Below are positions 1 to 10,026 of a stretch of DNA of 64,000 nucleotides, piece by piece. Source of the DNA: Pseudoalteromonas ruthenica (lineage in GTDB: Bacteria; Pseudomonadota; Gammaproteobacteria; Enterobacterales; Alteromonadaceae); the NCBI RefSeq assembly GCF_008808095.1, contig NZ_CP023397.1, positions 784,327 through 848,326 on the forward strand, given 5' to 3'. Each line of letters begins with the position of its first letter. The first letter of the stretch is position 1. Position numbers and translations under genes: made by a program. The notes below the pieces were generated by a model. That model saw only the letters and a list, made by a program, of their open reading frames with translations, did no database searches and had not been told where the DNA came from.

Positions 1-221
1 TCGATGTGCCGGGCGATGCTCTCTACCCAGTTTACATCTAGCAGGCGTTTTTCGACACTGGCACTGATCTCATAAAACACCAGTTCATCGGCGCCTGCTG
101 CACTATAAGCCTCTGCCAAAGCGAGTATATCACCGACTACCTCATGGCCTTTGAACTGCACGCCCTTAACTACTTGGCCGTCTTTGACGTCTAAACAGGG
201 GATTATGCGTTTTGATAGCAT
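1..221 (-). CDS. hisF: Imidazole glycerol phosphate synthase cyclase subunit HisF (3' part outside window)
   Basis: HisF, with HisH, turns PRFAR into imidazole glycerol phosphate and AICAR in the cytoplasm. Only the first 73 codons are present; the gene runs off the left edge. The N-terminus carries the family signature [16 protein letters not shown], with the catalytic Asp of the first beta strand (D11). The ATG at 221 overlaps the end of hisA by 19 bp and has a strong GGAGG ribosome site about 8 bases upstream, so translation is probably coupled to hisA. It is the last his gene visible; hisI(E) would be expected just beyond the edge. Confidence 0.95.
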   Translation of the reverse strand, partial: MLSKRIIPCLDVKDGQVVKGVQFKGHEVVGDILALAEAYSAAGADELVFYEISASVEKRLLDVNWVESIARHI

Positions 222-937
222 GCCAGCGCCTCCTCAACGTTGAATGCGCCATCAAGCAAGGATTTACCAAGAATAACGCCTTGCGTACCTATGGCCTTGA
301 GTTTGGCAATGTCTTCTAAGGAGCTTACGCCCCCGGAGGCTTGGATGCGTAAACGGCTGTTATGCTCTTGCAGTTGCTGATAAAGCGCAAACGAAGGCCC
401 GCTCATGGTGCCATCTTTGGAGATATCGGTGCATAAGAAATCCTGCACCCCGAGGTCACTGTAGTAGTCAACTAAGCTAAACAACGAGACATCTGCACTT
501 TGCAGCCAACCGTGTGTTGCAGGGGCCCAGCCAGTGTCCGTTTTATTCACATCTAGGGCGATAACGAAGTGCTGCGCGCCATATTCACGGATCCACTGGG
601 CAACTTGCTGTTGCTCGTTCACCGCCTTGGAGCCGATAACCACTTGCGCTGCACCGGCTTCTAGCCACTGCTCGACATCGGCGCTGCTACGCACACCGCC
701 GCCGATTTGATAGGGAACCTTTAGCTGTGCGGTCGCTGCTTGGATTTGCTGCCATTGCTTTTTGCTTGGGTCGCGCGCGCCTTCTAAATCGACTAAGTGT
801 AACTTTTGTGCCCCTTGGGCCTGATATTCGCTTAATCGCGCTTGCAAATCAAAGGGGTAGAACTGGGCTGTATCGTACTTGCCTTGAAATAAGCGCACGA
901 TTTGTTGTTGTAATATATCTAATGCTGGAATAATCAT
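203..937 (-). CDS. hisA: Phosphoribosylformimino-5-aminoimidazole carboxamide ribotide isomerase HisA
   Basis: HisA catalyses the Amadori isomerisation of ProFAR to PRFAR, the fourth step of histidine synthesis. It is a (beta/alpha)8 barrel with the two phosphate-binding glycine motifs (IGGGVRS near residue 79 and ASGGVSS near residue 200) and paired catalytic Asp residues (PALD at the N-terminus, TDISKDGT in the second half). I chose the ATG at 937 rather than a TTG six bases earlier because AAGGA lies six bases before the ATG. The product is 244 aa, normal for the family. It follows hisH by 9 bp and overlaps hisF. Confidence 0.96.
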   Translation of the reverse strand: MIIPALDILQQQIVRLFQGKYDTAQFYPFDLQARLSEYQAQGAQKLHLVDLEGARDPSKKQWQQIQAATAQLKVPYQIGGGVRSSADVEQWLEAGAAQVVIGSKAVNEQQQVAQWIREYGAQHFVIALDVNKTDTGWAPATHGWLQSADVSLFSLVDYYSDLGVQDFLCTDISKDGTMSGPSFALYQQLQEHNSRLRIQASGGVSSLEDIAKLKAIGTQGVILGKSLLDGAFNVEEALACYQNA

Positions 938-946
938 ACTCAATCC

Positions 947-1537
947 TTAGACTTGCCAATCTATGAAGTTCTGCAATAACCGGGCGCCGACTTTTGCGCT
1001 GCGCTCAGGGTGAAACTGCATGCCGGCAAAGTTATTGTCGGCGACAATGGCGGAAAACTGTTGTCCGTATTCACTTGAGGCCAAGGTCGCCTGATTACAG
1101 GCATGGGCAAAGCTATGTACAAAATACACTTGGTCGTCGCTGCGTACCCCTTTAGTTAACGGGTGTTCACGCTCGATGTGCAGGCGATTCCAGCCCATAT
1201 GCGGTGCACTGAGCGTACCCACCTGCAGCTCACTAACGTGCCCAGGAATAACCCCTAAACACGGCGTATCTCCCTCATCGGTATAGTCACACTGCATTTG
1301 CATGCCTAAGCAAATGCCAAGCAATGGCCGCTGAAACTCGCTGATCGCTTGCTGCCAGCCGCCTTGCTTTAGGCGCTGCATTGCTACCTTAGCATGGCCG
1401 ACACCCGGTAACACTGCGCGCTCAAATGTGGCCAACTGCTCCGGGGAGGTGATCACTTCGACATCTTGCCCTAAGCGCTCAAAGGCGAAGCGCACCGAAT
1501 TAATGTTGGCGCAGCCGGTATTAATGATGGCAATCAT
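947..1537 (-). CDS. hisH: Imidazole glycerol phosphate synthase glutaminase subunit HisH
   Basis: Class I glutamine amidotransferase subunit that supplies ammonia to HisF. The nucleophile elbow GICLGMQ places Cys at residue 76; the His/Glu of the triad are in FHPERS (H176, E178). Length 196 aa is typical. The start codon overlaps the hisB stop by four bases (ATGA type), so the two are translationally coupled. No anomalies seen. Confidence 0.96.
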   Translation of the reverse strand: MIAIINTGCANINSVRFAFERLGQDVEVITSPEQLATFERAVLPGVGHAKVAMQRLKQGGWQQAISEFQRPLLGICLGMQMQCDYTDEGDTPCLGVIPGHVSELQVGTLSAPHMGWNRLHIEREHPLTKGVRSDDQVYFVHSFAHACNQATLASSEYGQQFSAIVADNNFAGMQFHPERSAKVGARLLQNFIDWQV

Positions 1538-2595
1538 AACACCCCCTTTGAGCTTGCCATTTGCTGAGAGCTATCAAGGGCGATGGCCATGCGCAGTGCC
1601 CGAGAGAAGGCCTTGAACAGCCCCTCCACCTGGTGGTGGCAATTGCCCGGTGAAACAGACAAAATCAGCGAAATCGCGGCATTGTCACTGAGACTTTTGA
1701 AGAAGTGCTCGACCATTTGCACATCCAAATCACCGACTTTATCGCGGCTAAAGTCGGCATTCAGCACGAACGATGCACGACCAGAAAGGTCAATTTGCGC
1801 CTCGGCTTTGCACTCATCCATCGGCAGAGCAAAGCCGTAGCGAGCAATTTGTGATTTCGTTCCGAGGGCTTGGCGCAGCGCTTGACCAAGGGCAATGCCT
1901 ACATCTTCCACTAGGTGGTGCTCATCAATGTGTAAGTCGCCACTGGCATTTATATCCAAAGCGATATTGGCGTGGGTACGAATTTGCTCCAACATATGGT
2001 CGAAGAAACCAAGCCCAGTGCTGATAGTGCCTTGGGCGTTACTATCTAGATTGACGGCCACGGAGATTTGCGTTTCTTTGGTATCGCGCGATACTGCACC
2101 GCTGCGATTAGCGGTGGTTAACTCGGTGACAATCTGCGGCCAATTATTGTTATAAAGAATACCGCGTATACACAGGTTTTCTGCCAACCCGAGATCGGTC
2201 TGGCGGTCGCCAATCACATAAGAGCGATTCAGATCCACTTTACCTGAGCGCATCAGCTGCGTCAGTAAACCGGTTTTCGGTTTACGACAGTTGCAATTAT
2301 CGCTGTCGAAGTGAGGACAAATTAATACCTCGTCAAAGTGGATACCTTGCGAGCTAAAAATCTCCATCATGGCGTTATGGGGCAGACTGAAGTCTGCTTG
2401 TGGGAAGCTCTCAGTTCCTAGGCCATCTTGGTTCGATACCATGACTAACCGATAACCGGCATTTTGCAGCGCTAATAACGCCACAATAACATCCGGTAGC
2501 AGCTTAAGCTTTTCCAGTGAGTCGACTTGTTTATCGCTGCTCGGCTCCTCAATCAGGGTGCCATCACGGTCAATGAATAAATACGGGTTGCTCAT
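1534..2595 (-). CDS. hisB: Bifunctional histidinol-phosphatase / imidazoleglycerol-phosphate dehydratase HisB
   Basis: Fusion typical of gammaproteobacteria: residues 1-165 are a HAD-type histidinol-phosphate phosphatase ([11 protein letters not shown], nucleophile D9 and D11, plus a Cys/His zinc loop [13 protein letters not shown]), and residues about 167-353 are IGP dehydratase with the metal-binding motifs [10 protein letters not shown] and CHHQVEG. It performs steps 6 and 8 of the pathway. Length 353 aa matches the enterobacterial protein. Four-base overlaps with hisC upstream and hisH downstream. Confidence 0.97.
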   Translation of the reverse strand: MSNPYLFIDRDGTLIEEPSSDKQVDSLEKLKLLPDVIVALLALQNAGYRLVMVSNQDGLGTESFPQADFSLPHNAMMEIFSSQGIHFDEVLICPHFDSDNCNCRKPKTGLLTQLMRSGKVDLNRSYVIGDRQTDLGLAENLCIRGILYNNNWPQIVTELTTANRSGAVSRDTKETQISVAVNLDSNAQGTISTGLGFFDHMLEQIRTHANIALDINASGDLHIDEHHLVEDVGIALGQALRQALGTKSQIARYGFALPMDECKAEAQIDLSGRASFVLNADFSRDKVGDLDVQMVEHFFKSLSDNAAISLILSVSPGNCHHQVEGLFKAFSRALRMAIALDSSQQMASSKGVL

Positions 2596-3671
2596 TGTGG
2601 TTCCTTGGTTGTTGGCGCTGGGCTGGTTAAGCTATCCAGCCAGGCTTTTACTTCATTTAACTCTTGTTCATTGCCAATGGAAATACGTAGCCAATTATCC
2701 TCACCAAACAAGGTAAAGGGACGCATTACCAAGCCGCGCTCATAGGCCAGGCCAATCGCGGCTTTATCTCTGAGCTGGAGGGTGACAAAATTTCCCTCGC
2801 CAGTGAGTACTTGGCTAATCGCCGCGCTGCTTTGCAGCCAATCGACCAGCTGGGCCTTCAACGTATTGAGAATACTCACTTGTCGGCGCATGGAAATGAT
2901 GTTGGCACTACTTACGGCTTGTTCAGCAATGTCAGCGATAACAGTGGCAACGGGGTAGGGAGCGATCACTTTGCGCAGCGGTGCTAAGGTATCTTGCTGC
3001 GCCAAGGTAAAGCCGGTACGCAGCCCCGCTAAAGCAAAGGCCTTGGAAAGGGTGCGCAACACCACGATATTGGCGTTCGTTTTAATGAGCTGCGCAGCAC
3101 TGTGCTGATAACAAAACTCAATGTAGGCTTCATCGACCACAACAATGGCGCGCTTGGCTAAACGCTGAGCCAATTCGGCGATTTTGTCAACGCTGATAAG
3201 AGCGCCAGTGGGGTTGTTGGGGTTACAAATAAACACCAACTTAGCCTCACCGACTAACTCGCTGAGCTCGCTGGCACTGGCTTGTTGTAGTTGTGCTTGG
3301 CTAAGCTCATTAATGCCGATGTTATGGGTGTCGGCGCTGACTTTATACATGCCATAGGTGGGCGTAAACAGCGCAATACTGTCAACTCCGCTTTGGCAGT
3401 AGGTGCGCATCAGGAGTTCAATGCCCTCGTCAGCCCCTCGGGTCATTAACACTTGCTCTGGTTGCAGCTCGCAGTAGCGGGCATAGGCCTTGATCACCGC
3501 TAGCGGTTGTGGGTCGGGATAGCGATTCAAATTGGATGCGCTGACGTTATAGGCTTTACTATACGGGCTTTCGTTGGCGTTGAGCCACCTAGTGCCGCTG
3601 AGTTTTTCACTTTTTGCCGAGCTGTACGCCTTCAATGCGGCGATATTATCCGGTAATAACTCTGTAGTCAT
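2592..3671 (-). CDS. hisC: Histidinol-phosphate aminotransferase HisC
   Basis: PLP-dependent class I/II aminotransferase that makes histidinol phosphate from imidazole acetol phosphate and glutamate. The PLP-lysine is K210 in [15 protein letters not shown]; upstream are CNPNNPTG (cofactor and substrate contacts) and [10 protein letters not shown], with the cofactor-contacting Asp (D180). 359 aa is normal. Four-base overlaps with hisD and hisB. It belongs to the short, his-operon branch of aminotransferases rather than an aspartate or phenylalanine type. Confidence 0.95.
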   Translation of the reverse strand: MTTELLPDNIAALKAYSSAKSEKLSGTRWLNANESPYSKAYNVSASNLNRYPDPQPLAVIKAYARYCELQPEQVLMTRGADEGIELLMRTYCQSGVDSIALFTPTYGMYKVSADTHNIGINELSQAQLQQASASELSELVGEAKLVFICNPNNPTGALISVDKIAELAQRLAKRAIVVVDEAYIEFCYQHSAAQLIKTNANIVVLRTLSKAFALAGLRTGFTLAQQDTLAPLRKVIAPYPVATVIADIAEQAVSSANIISMRRQVSILNTLKAQLVDWLQSSAAISQVLTGEGNFVTLQLRDKAAIGLAYERGLVMRPFTLFGEDNWLRISIGNEQELNEVKAWLDSLTSPAPTTKEPQ

Positions 3672-4963
3672 GAGGACGCTCCTAAACGTACGCGAACTGC
3701 ATTGGCATGTGCATCCAAGCCTTCAGCTTCGGCGATTGGAATAATGGCGTTGGCCAAATCAATAAGACCATTTTTAGTCACTGTTTGCACCGTGTAAGTG
3801 CGGTAAAAATCGAGCAAGCTAAGGCTCGAATATACTTTTGAATACCCATAGGTCGGCAACACATGGTTGGTGCCCGAGGCATAGTCACCGGCAGATTCAG
3901 GGGTATAATCGCCAACAAAGATGGAGCCAACATTCTTTATGTTGTTTAGGTACGGTGTGCTGTCGCCAAGTTGCAAAATTAAGTGCTCGGGGCCGTAAAG
4001 ATTCGAGATGCGCACCGCTTGGTCAATATCGGTCACTTTAATTAGCGCCGAGTGTGCAAGCGCCTGACGGGCTATATCGGCGCGACTAAGGGTGGCCAGC
4101 TGTCGTTCTAAGGCACGCTCAGTGGCGGCAATGACCTCATCGCTGTCACTGAGCAAAATCACTTGCGAGTCCGGACCATGCTCGGCCTGCGACAGCAAAT
4201 CGGCGGCAACATATTCACCATTGGCGCGGCTATCGGCAATAATCAGCACTTCAGAGGGGCCGGCAGGCATGTCGATGGCAAGACCAGGCACCTGTTGTGC
4301 AGCGAGCTGTTTGGCCATGGTGACATACGCATTACCCGGGCCAAAAATTTTATTCACTTGCGGGATAGATTCACTGCCAAAGGCCATTGCCGCTATCGCT
4401 GCGGCTCCGCCAATTTGCATGATTTGCGTGATGCCACATAGCTTGGCAGCATAGCGAATAGCCGGGTGTACTTGCTCATCGCCTTTGACCGGGGTGGCCA
4501 ATACCACGGTGCTGGCACCACTGAGCTGTGCCAACACCCCTTGCATTAGCACCGAAGAGGGCAGCGGCGCACTGCCGCCGGGTACATAAATGCCCACCGC
4601 GTCAATGGCCTCATAGCGCAGCTCACAAGAAACACCCGGTTGCGTACTCAGGCTGATTGACTTCGGTTGTTGCGCTTGGTGAAAGCGTTTGATGTTGGTG
4701 TACGCTTGATCAATAGCCGCTTTTAGTTCTTCGCTCAACTGTTGCTGGGCATCGATGATATCCTGTTGTGGACATAAAATTTCCGCCTCAGTCGAGCGCT
4801 TATCAAGCTTTGCGGCAATGGCTTTGAGTGCGCTATCACCTTGTTGTTGCACCTTGGCCATAATGTCTTCACAGATGGGGCGCACATTATCGGCAGCAGC
4901 AACCCCTGGGCGCTGTAATAGCGCCTGCTGTTGTTCGCCGCTCAAAGAGTTCCACACAATCAT
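3668..4963 (-). CDS. hisD: Histidinol dehydrogenase HisD
   Basis: Zn-dependent NAD enzyme that oxidises L-histidinol to histidine in two steps. The family signature is clear: the AIDMPAGPSEVLIIAD stretch, the zinc/substrate segment LSQAEHGPDSQ, and the late segment YGPEHLILQ with the catalytic Glu-His pair. 431 aa, full length. The start lies 5 bp after hisG, and the stop overlaps the hisC start. Nothing unusual. Confidence 0.97.
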   Translation of the reverse strand: MIVWNSLSGEQQQALLQRPGVAAADNVRPICEDIMAKVQQQGDSALKAIAAKLDKRSTEAEILCPQQDIIDAQQQLSEELKAAIDQAYTNIKRFHQAQQPKSISLSTQPGVSCELRYEAIDAVGIYVPGGSAPLPSSVLMQGVLAQLSGASTVVLATPVKGDEQVHPAIRYAAKLCGITQIMQIGGAAAIAAMAFGSESIPQVNKIFGPGNAYVTMAKQLAAQQVPGLAIDMPAGPSEVLIIADSRANGEYVAADLLSQAEHGPDSQVILLSDSDEVIAATERALERQLATLSRADIARQALAHSALIKVTDIDQAVRISNLYGPEHLILQLGDSTPYLNNIKNVGSIFVGDYTPESAGDYASGTNHVLPTYGYSKVYSSLSLLDFYRTYTVQTVTKNGLIDLANAIIPIAEAEGLDAHANAVRVRLGASS

Positions 4964-4968
4964 GCTAA

Positions 4969-5868
4969 TTACTCCATCATCTTTTCAATGGGCATGACTA
5001 AGATAGAGTTAGCGCCGAGGGCCTTGAGCGACTCCATGGTTTCCCAAAATAGTGTCTCGCTGCTAACCATGTGCAGGGCCACGTAATCATCGCTGCCAGC
5101 GAGTGCAAGCAAGGTGGGTTGTCCGGTCCCCGGAAGTAAAGCGCAGATATCATCAAGTTTGGCCTTTGGCGCGTGCATCATGATGTATTTGCTTTCCTTC
5201 GCTTGTTTGACACCGCGTAGGCGCGGCATCAGCTTGTCGATTAGCGCCAGCTTATCGTCATCAGCGAGCTCTTGATTTTGGATTAGGCAGGCATTGGACT
5301 CTAAAATAGTGTCGCCTTGCATCAGGCCGTTGGCCTCTAGGGTGGCACCGGTCGATACCAAGTCACAGATAGCATCAGCCAGTCCAGCACGCGGCGCAAC
5401 CTCGACCGAGCCGGTGAGCATAACTACACTGGCGTCAATGTTCTCACGCTCTAGGTACTGGCTTAGGATTTCAGGGTAGGTGGTGGCGATACGTTTGCCG
5501 TTGAACCACTGCTTGTCTTGTGCGCCGAGCTCCTGGGGCCAGGCTAACGCAAGACGACAGTAACCGAAGTCTAATTTTGCCAGTTTCTTAACGGCAAAGC
5601 TGGCGCTGCTGTTGCGGCGTTCGGCTTGCACCTCTTCGAGCACGTTCTCGCCTACGATCCCCAAATCGCACACGCCATCCATAACTAAACCAGGGATATC
5701 GTCATCACGTACCCGCAGCACGTCGATAGGCATGTTGGTGGCGTGAGCAATTAAGCGCTGCTCACGTAGATTAAGTTTAACGCCAAGTTGCTTAAGCAGG
5801 TTTTGGCAATCTTTGGAAAGACGCCCTGACTTTTGGATTGCGATACGTAAACGTTTGTTGTTGCTCAT
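4969..5868 (-). CDS. hisG: ATP phosphoribosyltransferase HisG (long form)
   Basis: First and committed enzyme of histidine synthesis, joining ATP and PRPP. 299 aa: the long, homohexameric form with a C-terminal regulatory ACT-like domain (last about 75 residues) for feedback by histidine. Visible signatures are [11 protein letters not shown] at the N-terminus, GICDL-type [11 protein letters not shown] near residue 90, and the PRPP loop [18 protein letters not shown] near residue 165. Preceded by AAGGAAATG-type ribosome site. It is the first structural gene downstream of the leader and attenuator. Confidence 0.97.
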   Translation of the reverse strand: MSNNKRLRIAIQKSGRLSKDCQNLLKQLGVKLNLREQRLIAHATNMPIDVLRVRDDDIPGLVMDGVCDLGIVGENVLEEVQAERRNSSASFAVKKLAKLDFGYCRLALAWPQELGAQDKQWFNGKRIATTYPEILSQYLERENIDASVVMLTGSVEVAPRAGLADAICDLVSTGATLEANGLMQGDTILESNACLIQNQELADDDKLALIDKLMPRLRGVKQAKESKYIMMHAPKAKLDDICALLPGTGQPTLLALAGSDDYVALHMVSSETLFWETMESLKALGANSILVMPIEKMME

Positions 5869-5893
5869 AATTCATTTCCTTAATAGATAAAAC

Positions 5894-5920
5894 TAAAAAC
5901 CCCGAGGGGAAACCTCGGGG
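5894..5920 (-). terminator. his operon attenuator terminator
   Basis: On the minus strand CCCCGAGG, a 5-base loop and CCTCGGGG form a perfect 8-bp stem followed by a T run. It lies between the poly-His leader peptide and hisG, the position and shape of a classical his attenuator: translation stalls at the His codons when charged tRNA-His is scarce and this hairpin fails to form. Confidence 0.93.
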
Positions 5921-5993
5921 CGAAAATGAATCTTGCTATATCGTCGCCAGAGGTTCCTTTTAGGAATAACCCCCCAGCGAAAGACCTGACAGG

Positions 5994-6044
5994 CTATTCG
6001 GTGCTGTGGTGATGATGATGAATAGTTGTCAGAATCGTTGTCAT
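5994..6044 (-). CDS. hisL: His operon leader peptide (16 aa, five consecutive His)
   Basis: Reading the minus strand gives MTTILTTIHHHHHSTE followed by TAG. The five consecutive His codons sit about 75 bases before the attenuator stem, which identifies this as the regulatory leader peptide of the his operon. It is shorter and has fewer His codons than the enterobacterial HisL (seven), as is common outside the enterics. Not detected by ordinary ORF length cut-offs. Confidence 0.95.
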   Translation of the reverse strand: MTTILTTIHHHHHSTE

Positions 6045-6111
6045 GGTCGTATGCTCTTTAGTGTGTTTGCGTTGTTTGTTGACTACGCACATAGATAATC
6101 ATAGTTCTTAT

Positions 6112-6128
6112 AAGTAGTGCAACTACTT
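6112..6128. promoter_or_regulatory. Palindrome in the his promoter region, with a repeated half-site at about 6181-6195
   Basis: AAGTAGT GCA ACTACTT is a perfect 7+7 palindrome about 70 bases upstream of hisL. A plausible minus-strand -35 (TTGCAC, 6117-6122) falls inside it. The motif CAACTACTTT followed by one base and TTA occurs here and again about 61 bases further upstream, so a dimeric repressor or activator binding two sites is possible. No known regulator is recognised. The rest of 5869-6216 holds only hisL, the attenuator and AT-rich promoter DNA. Confidence 0.45.
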
Positions 6129-6216
6129 TTTTACAAAAATTAAAGTATAAGGTATAACGGCCGATAATAGTCTATAGGTACAACTACTTTGTTAGTGTTG
6201 ATAAAAGGAAAGCGGT

Positions 6217-6432
6217 ATGGATGTTATGATCCCTTTTTTAGGGCGGATAACGCGCCTAGAAGTGCACCACAATGGCGCTTTTCACGTTGCCGGTGTTAAA
6301 GATAACAAAGTTGCGAAGGTGCGCAACGAGCGCAAACAAGACAAGGAAGCGCGTGGGCAGGAAACATTTGTTGAAGACACGCAAAAGAAAAAAGGCAAGG
6401 ACTCATCGCCTCACCTCGATACCTGGGCCTAG
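6217..6432 (+). CDS. Small charged protein of unknown function
   Basis: 71 aa, divergent from the his operon. It starts at ATG 6217 with AGGAAAG eight bases upstream. The N-terminus is mildly hydrophobic (MDVMIPFLGRITRLEV); the rest is rich in Lys, Glu, Asp and Gln and is probably disordered. No signal peptide or membrane segment. I do not recognise a family. The good ribosome site favours a real gene; the short length and low complexity argue for caution. Confidence 0.5.
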   Translation: MDVMIPFLGRITRLEVHHNGAFHVAGVKDNKVAKVRNERKQDKEARGQETFVEDTQKKKGKDSSPHLDTWA

Positions 6433-6435
6433 TGC

Positions 6436-6837
6436 TTAGAAGTAAAGGTGCTCTTTGATTTCACCAGCTACTTTAATCTCACACTTGTCACCCGATTTAT
6501 TATTGGAGCCTTGGATCACCCCGGCAATAGCGCCAAAAGCACCGCCTTGCTCCTGAAGTACCGAACCGAAGTAGCAGTAGCTGGAAAACTCCTCGCCTTT
6601 GTACTTGGTACTCATATTCAACGTAGGCGTATATGGAGGGAAACTGCCCTTCATCGCTGGGTCGCCATTAATACTAAGCTCTAATTTATTTTTATCGACA
6701 TTGTATACACCACCGAATACATAATCGGTGCCGTTTACTGAAACCGTTTTATCTTGGGCAACGCGCGGTGGGGTCGATTTACAGCCACTGAGAAGTGCAG
6801 CGGCGACAACGGCAGAGACAACGACTAATTGTTTCAT
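6436..6837 (-). CDS. Predicted lipoprotein of unknown function
   Basis: 133 aa with a clear lipoprotein signal: MKQLVVVSAVVAAALLSGC, lipobox LSGC with Cys19 as the acylated residue, followed by Lys-Ser (outer-membrane sorting expected). The mature part is small and beta-rich, with two further Cys (YCYF, DKCEIK) that may form a disulfide, and a Gly/Asn-rich stretch AGVIQGSNNKSG. Convergent with the small gene ending at 6432. Family not recognised. Confidence 0.8.
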   Translation of the reverse strand: MKQLVVVSAVVAAALLSGCKSTPPRVAQDKTVSVNGTDYVFGGVYNVDKNKLELSINGDPAMKGSFPPYTPTLNMSTKYKGEEFSSYCYFGSVLQEQGGAFGAIAGVIQGSNNKSGDKCEIKVAGEIKEHLYF

Positions 6838-6974
6838 TGTTAAGTCCTTTTAGAGGGTTGTTTTAGCGCCAGAATATTAACCGAGCGTTGCCAAAATGAC
6901 AACATAATATTGGCCTGTTGGTAGCAACTGATTTTTTCGTTATCATGTGCGCCTGTCCACCGAGCGCAATATCC

Positions 6975-8885
6975 ATGACCATCGAGCAGTTATTCTCGCA
7001 AACCGGGCCTTTGGCTCTCGCACTGAAAGGCTACCAACCTCGCCAAGCGCAAATAGATATGGCGCAGGTGTGTGACTCGGCATTAAAGCATTCTCAACAA
7101 GCGATTGTTGAAGCAGAAACTGGCACTGGTAAAACCTTTGCTTACTTGCTTCCTGCGTTGGTGAACAAGGGCAAATATATTATCTCCACGGGCTCAAAGG
7201 CGTTACAAGAACAGCTCTATCACCGCGATTTACCCACTGTATACAAAGCCTTGGGCAGTGCTAAAAAGAAAGCACTATTAAAAGGGCGCGCTAATTATGT
7301 GTGCCATTATCGCCTTAATCAACATGTTGCTCATGTTCCAAGTGACGACGCCGATATCATGCATCAATTAGCCATGGTGGCAAAGTTTGCAGCACAAACA
7401 CGCAGTGGCGATATTGCCGATTGCGTCGGCATCGAAGATGATGCCAAGGTTCTGCCATACGTCACTTCCACTGCTGATAATTGCCTTGGGCGTGAGTGCC
7501 CTGATTTCGACAGTTGTTTTATTCGTAAAGCCCGTCAACGCGCCGCAGATGCCGATATCGTCGTCATTAACCATCACTTATTCTTTGCTGATATGGCGGT
7601 GAAGGACAGTGGTTTTGCCGAGTTGTTACCTGGGGCCGATGGCTATATTTTTGACGAGGCCCATCAATTGGCCGATATTGCCAGTGACTACTTTGGCGAA
7701 ACAATATCGACGAAGAAGATTCTCGCTTTTATCACCGACGCGCGAATGCTTTATCGCAGCGAATTACGTGATATGTTGCAACTGGGAAAGACGCTGGATA
7801 AATTAGAATCGGCAACCAAGGACATGCGTTTGGCCTTTGGCAGTGACGGCGGGCGCGGAGACTGGCGAAAAGCGCTGACTGATAAAGCCCTGTGTGACGC
7901 GATTCACCGTGTTAATAAAGACTTAGCATTTTTAAATCAAGTGCTTAAGTTATGCTTAGAGCGCAGTGAATTGGTGGAGCCGATGTTAGAGCGCTTGATG
8001 ACATTGAAAGGCCAACTCGATCGCGCTTTTGATGTGTCAGTGCGTGGCTATAGTTACTGGTATGAAGCCACTCGCTATCATTTGACCATTCACATTACCC
8101 CGTTGAACATAGCGGCCAAATTCAAAGAGATGCTCAGCGAGCGAGAGGCGGGTTTTGTCTTTACCTCTGCGACATTATCGGTCAATGACAGCTTACAACA
8201 TTTTAGTGATGCGCTAGGTTTATCTCCTTCGCGTACATTGATGCTGGCCAGTCCTTTTGACTATCAACATCAGGCACTGCTTTGTTTACCTCGCTATCTA
8301 CCTGAGGCTAATTCTGATGCCATGCCAAGGGCGCTGGTGGGCATTTGTCAGCAAGTTATCCGCGCCGCAAAAGGGCGTTGTTTTTTGCTCTTTACTTCCT
8401 ATCGTGTCATGCACATGGTCGCTGAGGTATTATGCCAACAGATGGACTATCCAGTGTTTGTGCAAGGGTAAATGTCTAAGCGCTTGTTGCTTGAGCGCTT
8501 TACTCGTCATGGCAATGCGGTATTAATGGGCACCGCGTCATTTTGGGAAGGGGTAGATGTACGTGGCAGCGCGCTGAGCTGCGTGGTGATAGATAAACTG
8601 CCTTTTGTGGCCCCCGACGACCCATTGTTACAAGCGAGAATGCAGGACTGTGAGCAAAGTGGTGGCGAACCGTTTGCGCAGATTCAACTGCCAAGAGCGG
8701 TTATAGCGCTCAAGCAAGGGGTTGGCCGGCTGATCCGTGATAGCCAAGATCGCGGTGTTTTAGTATTATGTGATAACAGAGTGATCACCCGCGACTACGG
8801 CCAAGTCTTTCTAAAAAGCCTACCGAATATGCGTCGTAGCCGTGATATGAATGAAGTAAACGCCTTTTTAGCAGCAATAGATTAA
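6975..8885 (+). pseudogene. yoaA: YoaA/DinG-type XPD-like DNA helicase interrupted by an in-frame stop
   Basis: Superfamily 2 helicase of the XPD/DinG family, expected to act in DNA repair. N-terminal MTIEQLFSQTGPL; Walker A AETGTGKT; four Cys expected for an Fe-S cluster (YVCHY, DNCLGRECPDFDSC); Walker B FDEAHQ; motif V/VI region TASFWEGVDVRG and QGVGRLIRDSQDRG. The reading frame is open from 6975 to 8885 except for one TAA at 8469-8471, and the two parts join without a frame change at a conserved point (PVFVQG stop MSKRLLLERF). One C-to-T change (CAA to TAA) would explain it. The N-terminal piece lacks the last helicase motifs and the C-terminal piece lacks the ATP site, so activity needs read-through or correction. 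tsaB follows by 2 bp. Confidence 0.85.
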
Positions 8886-8887
8886 CC

Positions 8888-9574
8888 ATGACCAACACCA
8901 TTTTAGCCATCGATGCTTCCACAGAAGCGCTTTCCATCGCCTTAACCCACCAAGGACAGCAATATTGTTTCTTTGATGTCTGTCCACAGCAGCACAGCCA
9001 ACGTATTTTAACTGAAATAGACACGCTACTTGCCAAGGCCAATTGCGCGCTAAAAGAGGTGGACGTTATCGGCTATTGCGAAGGACCAGGTAGCTTCACC
9101 GGCGTGCGCATCAGCGTCTCGGTGGCTCAAGGGCTCGCATTTTCAGCGCAAAAGCCCGTTGTCGGTATCTCTTCGCTGGCCATGATGGCGCAGCAAGCGA
9201 TAGAGCAACGTGGTGTAAACCAAGTAGTGTCGGCCATTGATGCGCGTATGGGTGAGCTTTATGTGGGGGCTTTTGAGAATATCAATGGCCTTGCCACGCT
9301 GGTCGGCACGCAGCAGGTGGTGAAGCCAGAAGCACTCGCAGTCCCTTTTGATGCGGCCCTTGCCGTTGGCACCGGGTGGCAAAGTTACCCTGATTTAGCT
9401 CATTCAGTAGCCGGCATTAGCGTTGATGAGCATATTACCTTACCGAATAGTCAGTTTATGCTGGCGCTGGTGGCAGAGCAATTTGCACAAGGCCAACAAC
9501 ACAGTGCCAGTGAAGCGCAGCCGGTGTATGTTCGTGACACGGTAACGTGGAAGAAATTACCCGGACGCGAATAA
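8888..9574 (+). CDS. tsaB: tRNA threonylcarbamoyladenosine biosynthesis protein TsaB
   Basis: Partner of TsaD, TsaE and TsaC in making the t6A37 modification of ANN-decoding tRNAs; an ASKHA-fold protein without its own catalysis. Signatures: LAIDASTEALSIAL at the N-terminus and the GPGSFTGVRI motif near residue 67. 228 aa, typical. It starts 2-3 bp after the helicase reading frame, so the two form an operon; the yoaA-tsaB arrangement is common in gammaproteobacteria. Essential in many bacteria, so the transcript through the broken helicase must still be made. Confidence 0.96.
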   Translation: MTNTILAIDASTEALSIALTHQGQQYCFFDVCPQQHSQRILTEIDTLLAKANCALKEVDVIGYCEGPGSFTGVRISVSVAQGLAFSAQKPVVGISSLAMMAQQAIEQRGVNQVVSAIDARMGELYVGAFENINGLATLVGTQQVVKPEALAVPFDAALAVGTGWQSYPDLAHSVAGISVDEHITLPNSQFMLALVAEQFAQGQQHSASEAQPVYVRDTVTWKKLPGRE

Positions 9575-9639
9575 ACATTGCGCAAACTCGCTGTTTATAT
9601 CACACTCAATAAGTCGCTAGATTTTTATATATTAATGGT

Positions 9640-9936
9640 ATGACGATACGTACGGTCAATTCACTCACGACTAACCCAGCGCTGGAACTGAAAAGAAATC
9701 AACAGCCTGTCGGAGATGGGCGCGCTCAAGAAAAACCGGCTCTAGAGCAGCCTGCGTCGTCTGTTAAAGACTCCAGTCAAGGTCGTCGCTTAGCGGATGC
9801 TTTATATCGTCAGACCATTTACGACCAACCTGCCAATACCCGCACCAGTAATGCGATTGCCACGTATAAAGAATACGCGTTTTTAGAGCGTCGCCAAGAA
9901 GTGCAGTCCATGCTTAGCGTGAGTGTCTACGCATAA
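9640..9936 (+). CDS. Conserved-looking small protein of unknown function
   Basis: 98 aa, hydrophilic, no signal peptide. The first 50 residues look disordered (Pro, Gln, Ser rich); the C-terminal half (RRLADALYRQTIYDQPANTRTSNAIATY through the Leu-rich end) looks helical and ordered. The helical tail resembles small Alteromonadales proteins that lie near tsaB, but I cannot name a family. It lies 65 bp after tsaB on the same strand. Confidence 0.6.
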   Translation: MTIRTVNSLTTNPALELKRNQQPVGDGRAQEKPALEQPASSVKDSSQGRRLADALYRQTIYDQPANTRTSNAIATYKEYAFLERRQEVQSMLSVSVYA

Positions 9937-10026
9937 CCTGAGCGACGTTTTTAAATTATGGACATTACCTCTCATTAACGTTAACTTAACTGCTCTTAGA
10001 AAATAATAATAAAAGTTGATTAACTC

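Noticed and set aside
8472..8885. A separate gene after the helicase stop
   Set aside because: It is in the same frame, directly after the stop, and carries only the last helicase motifs; it has no ribosome site.
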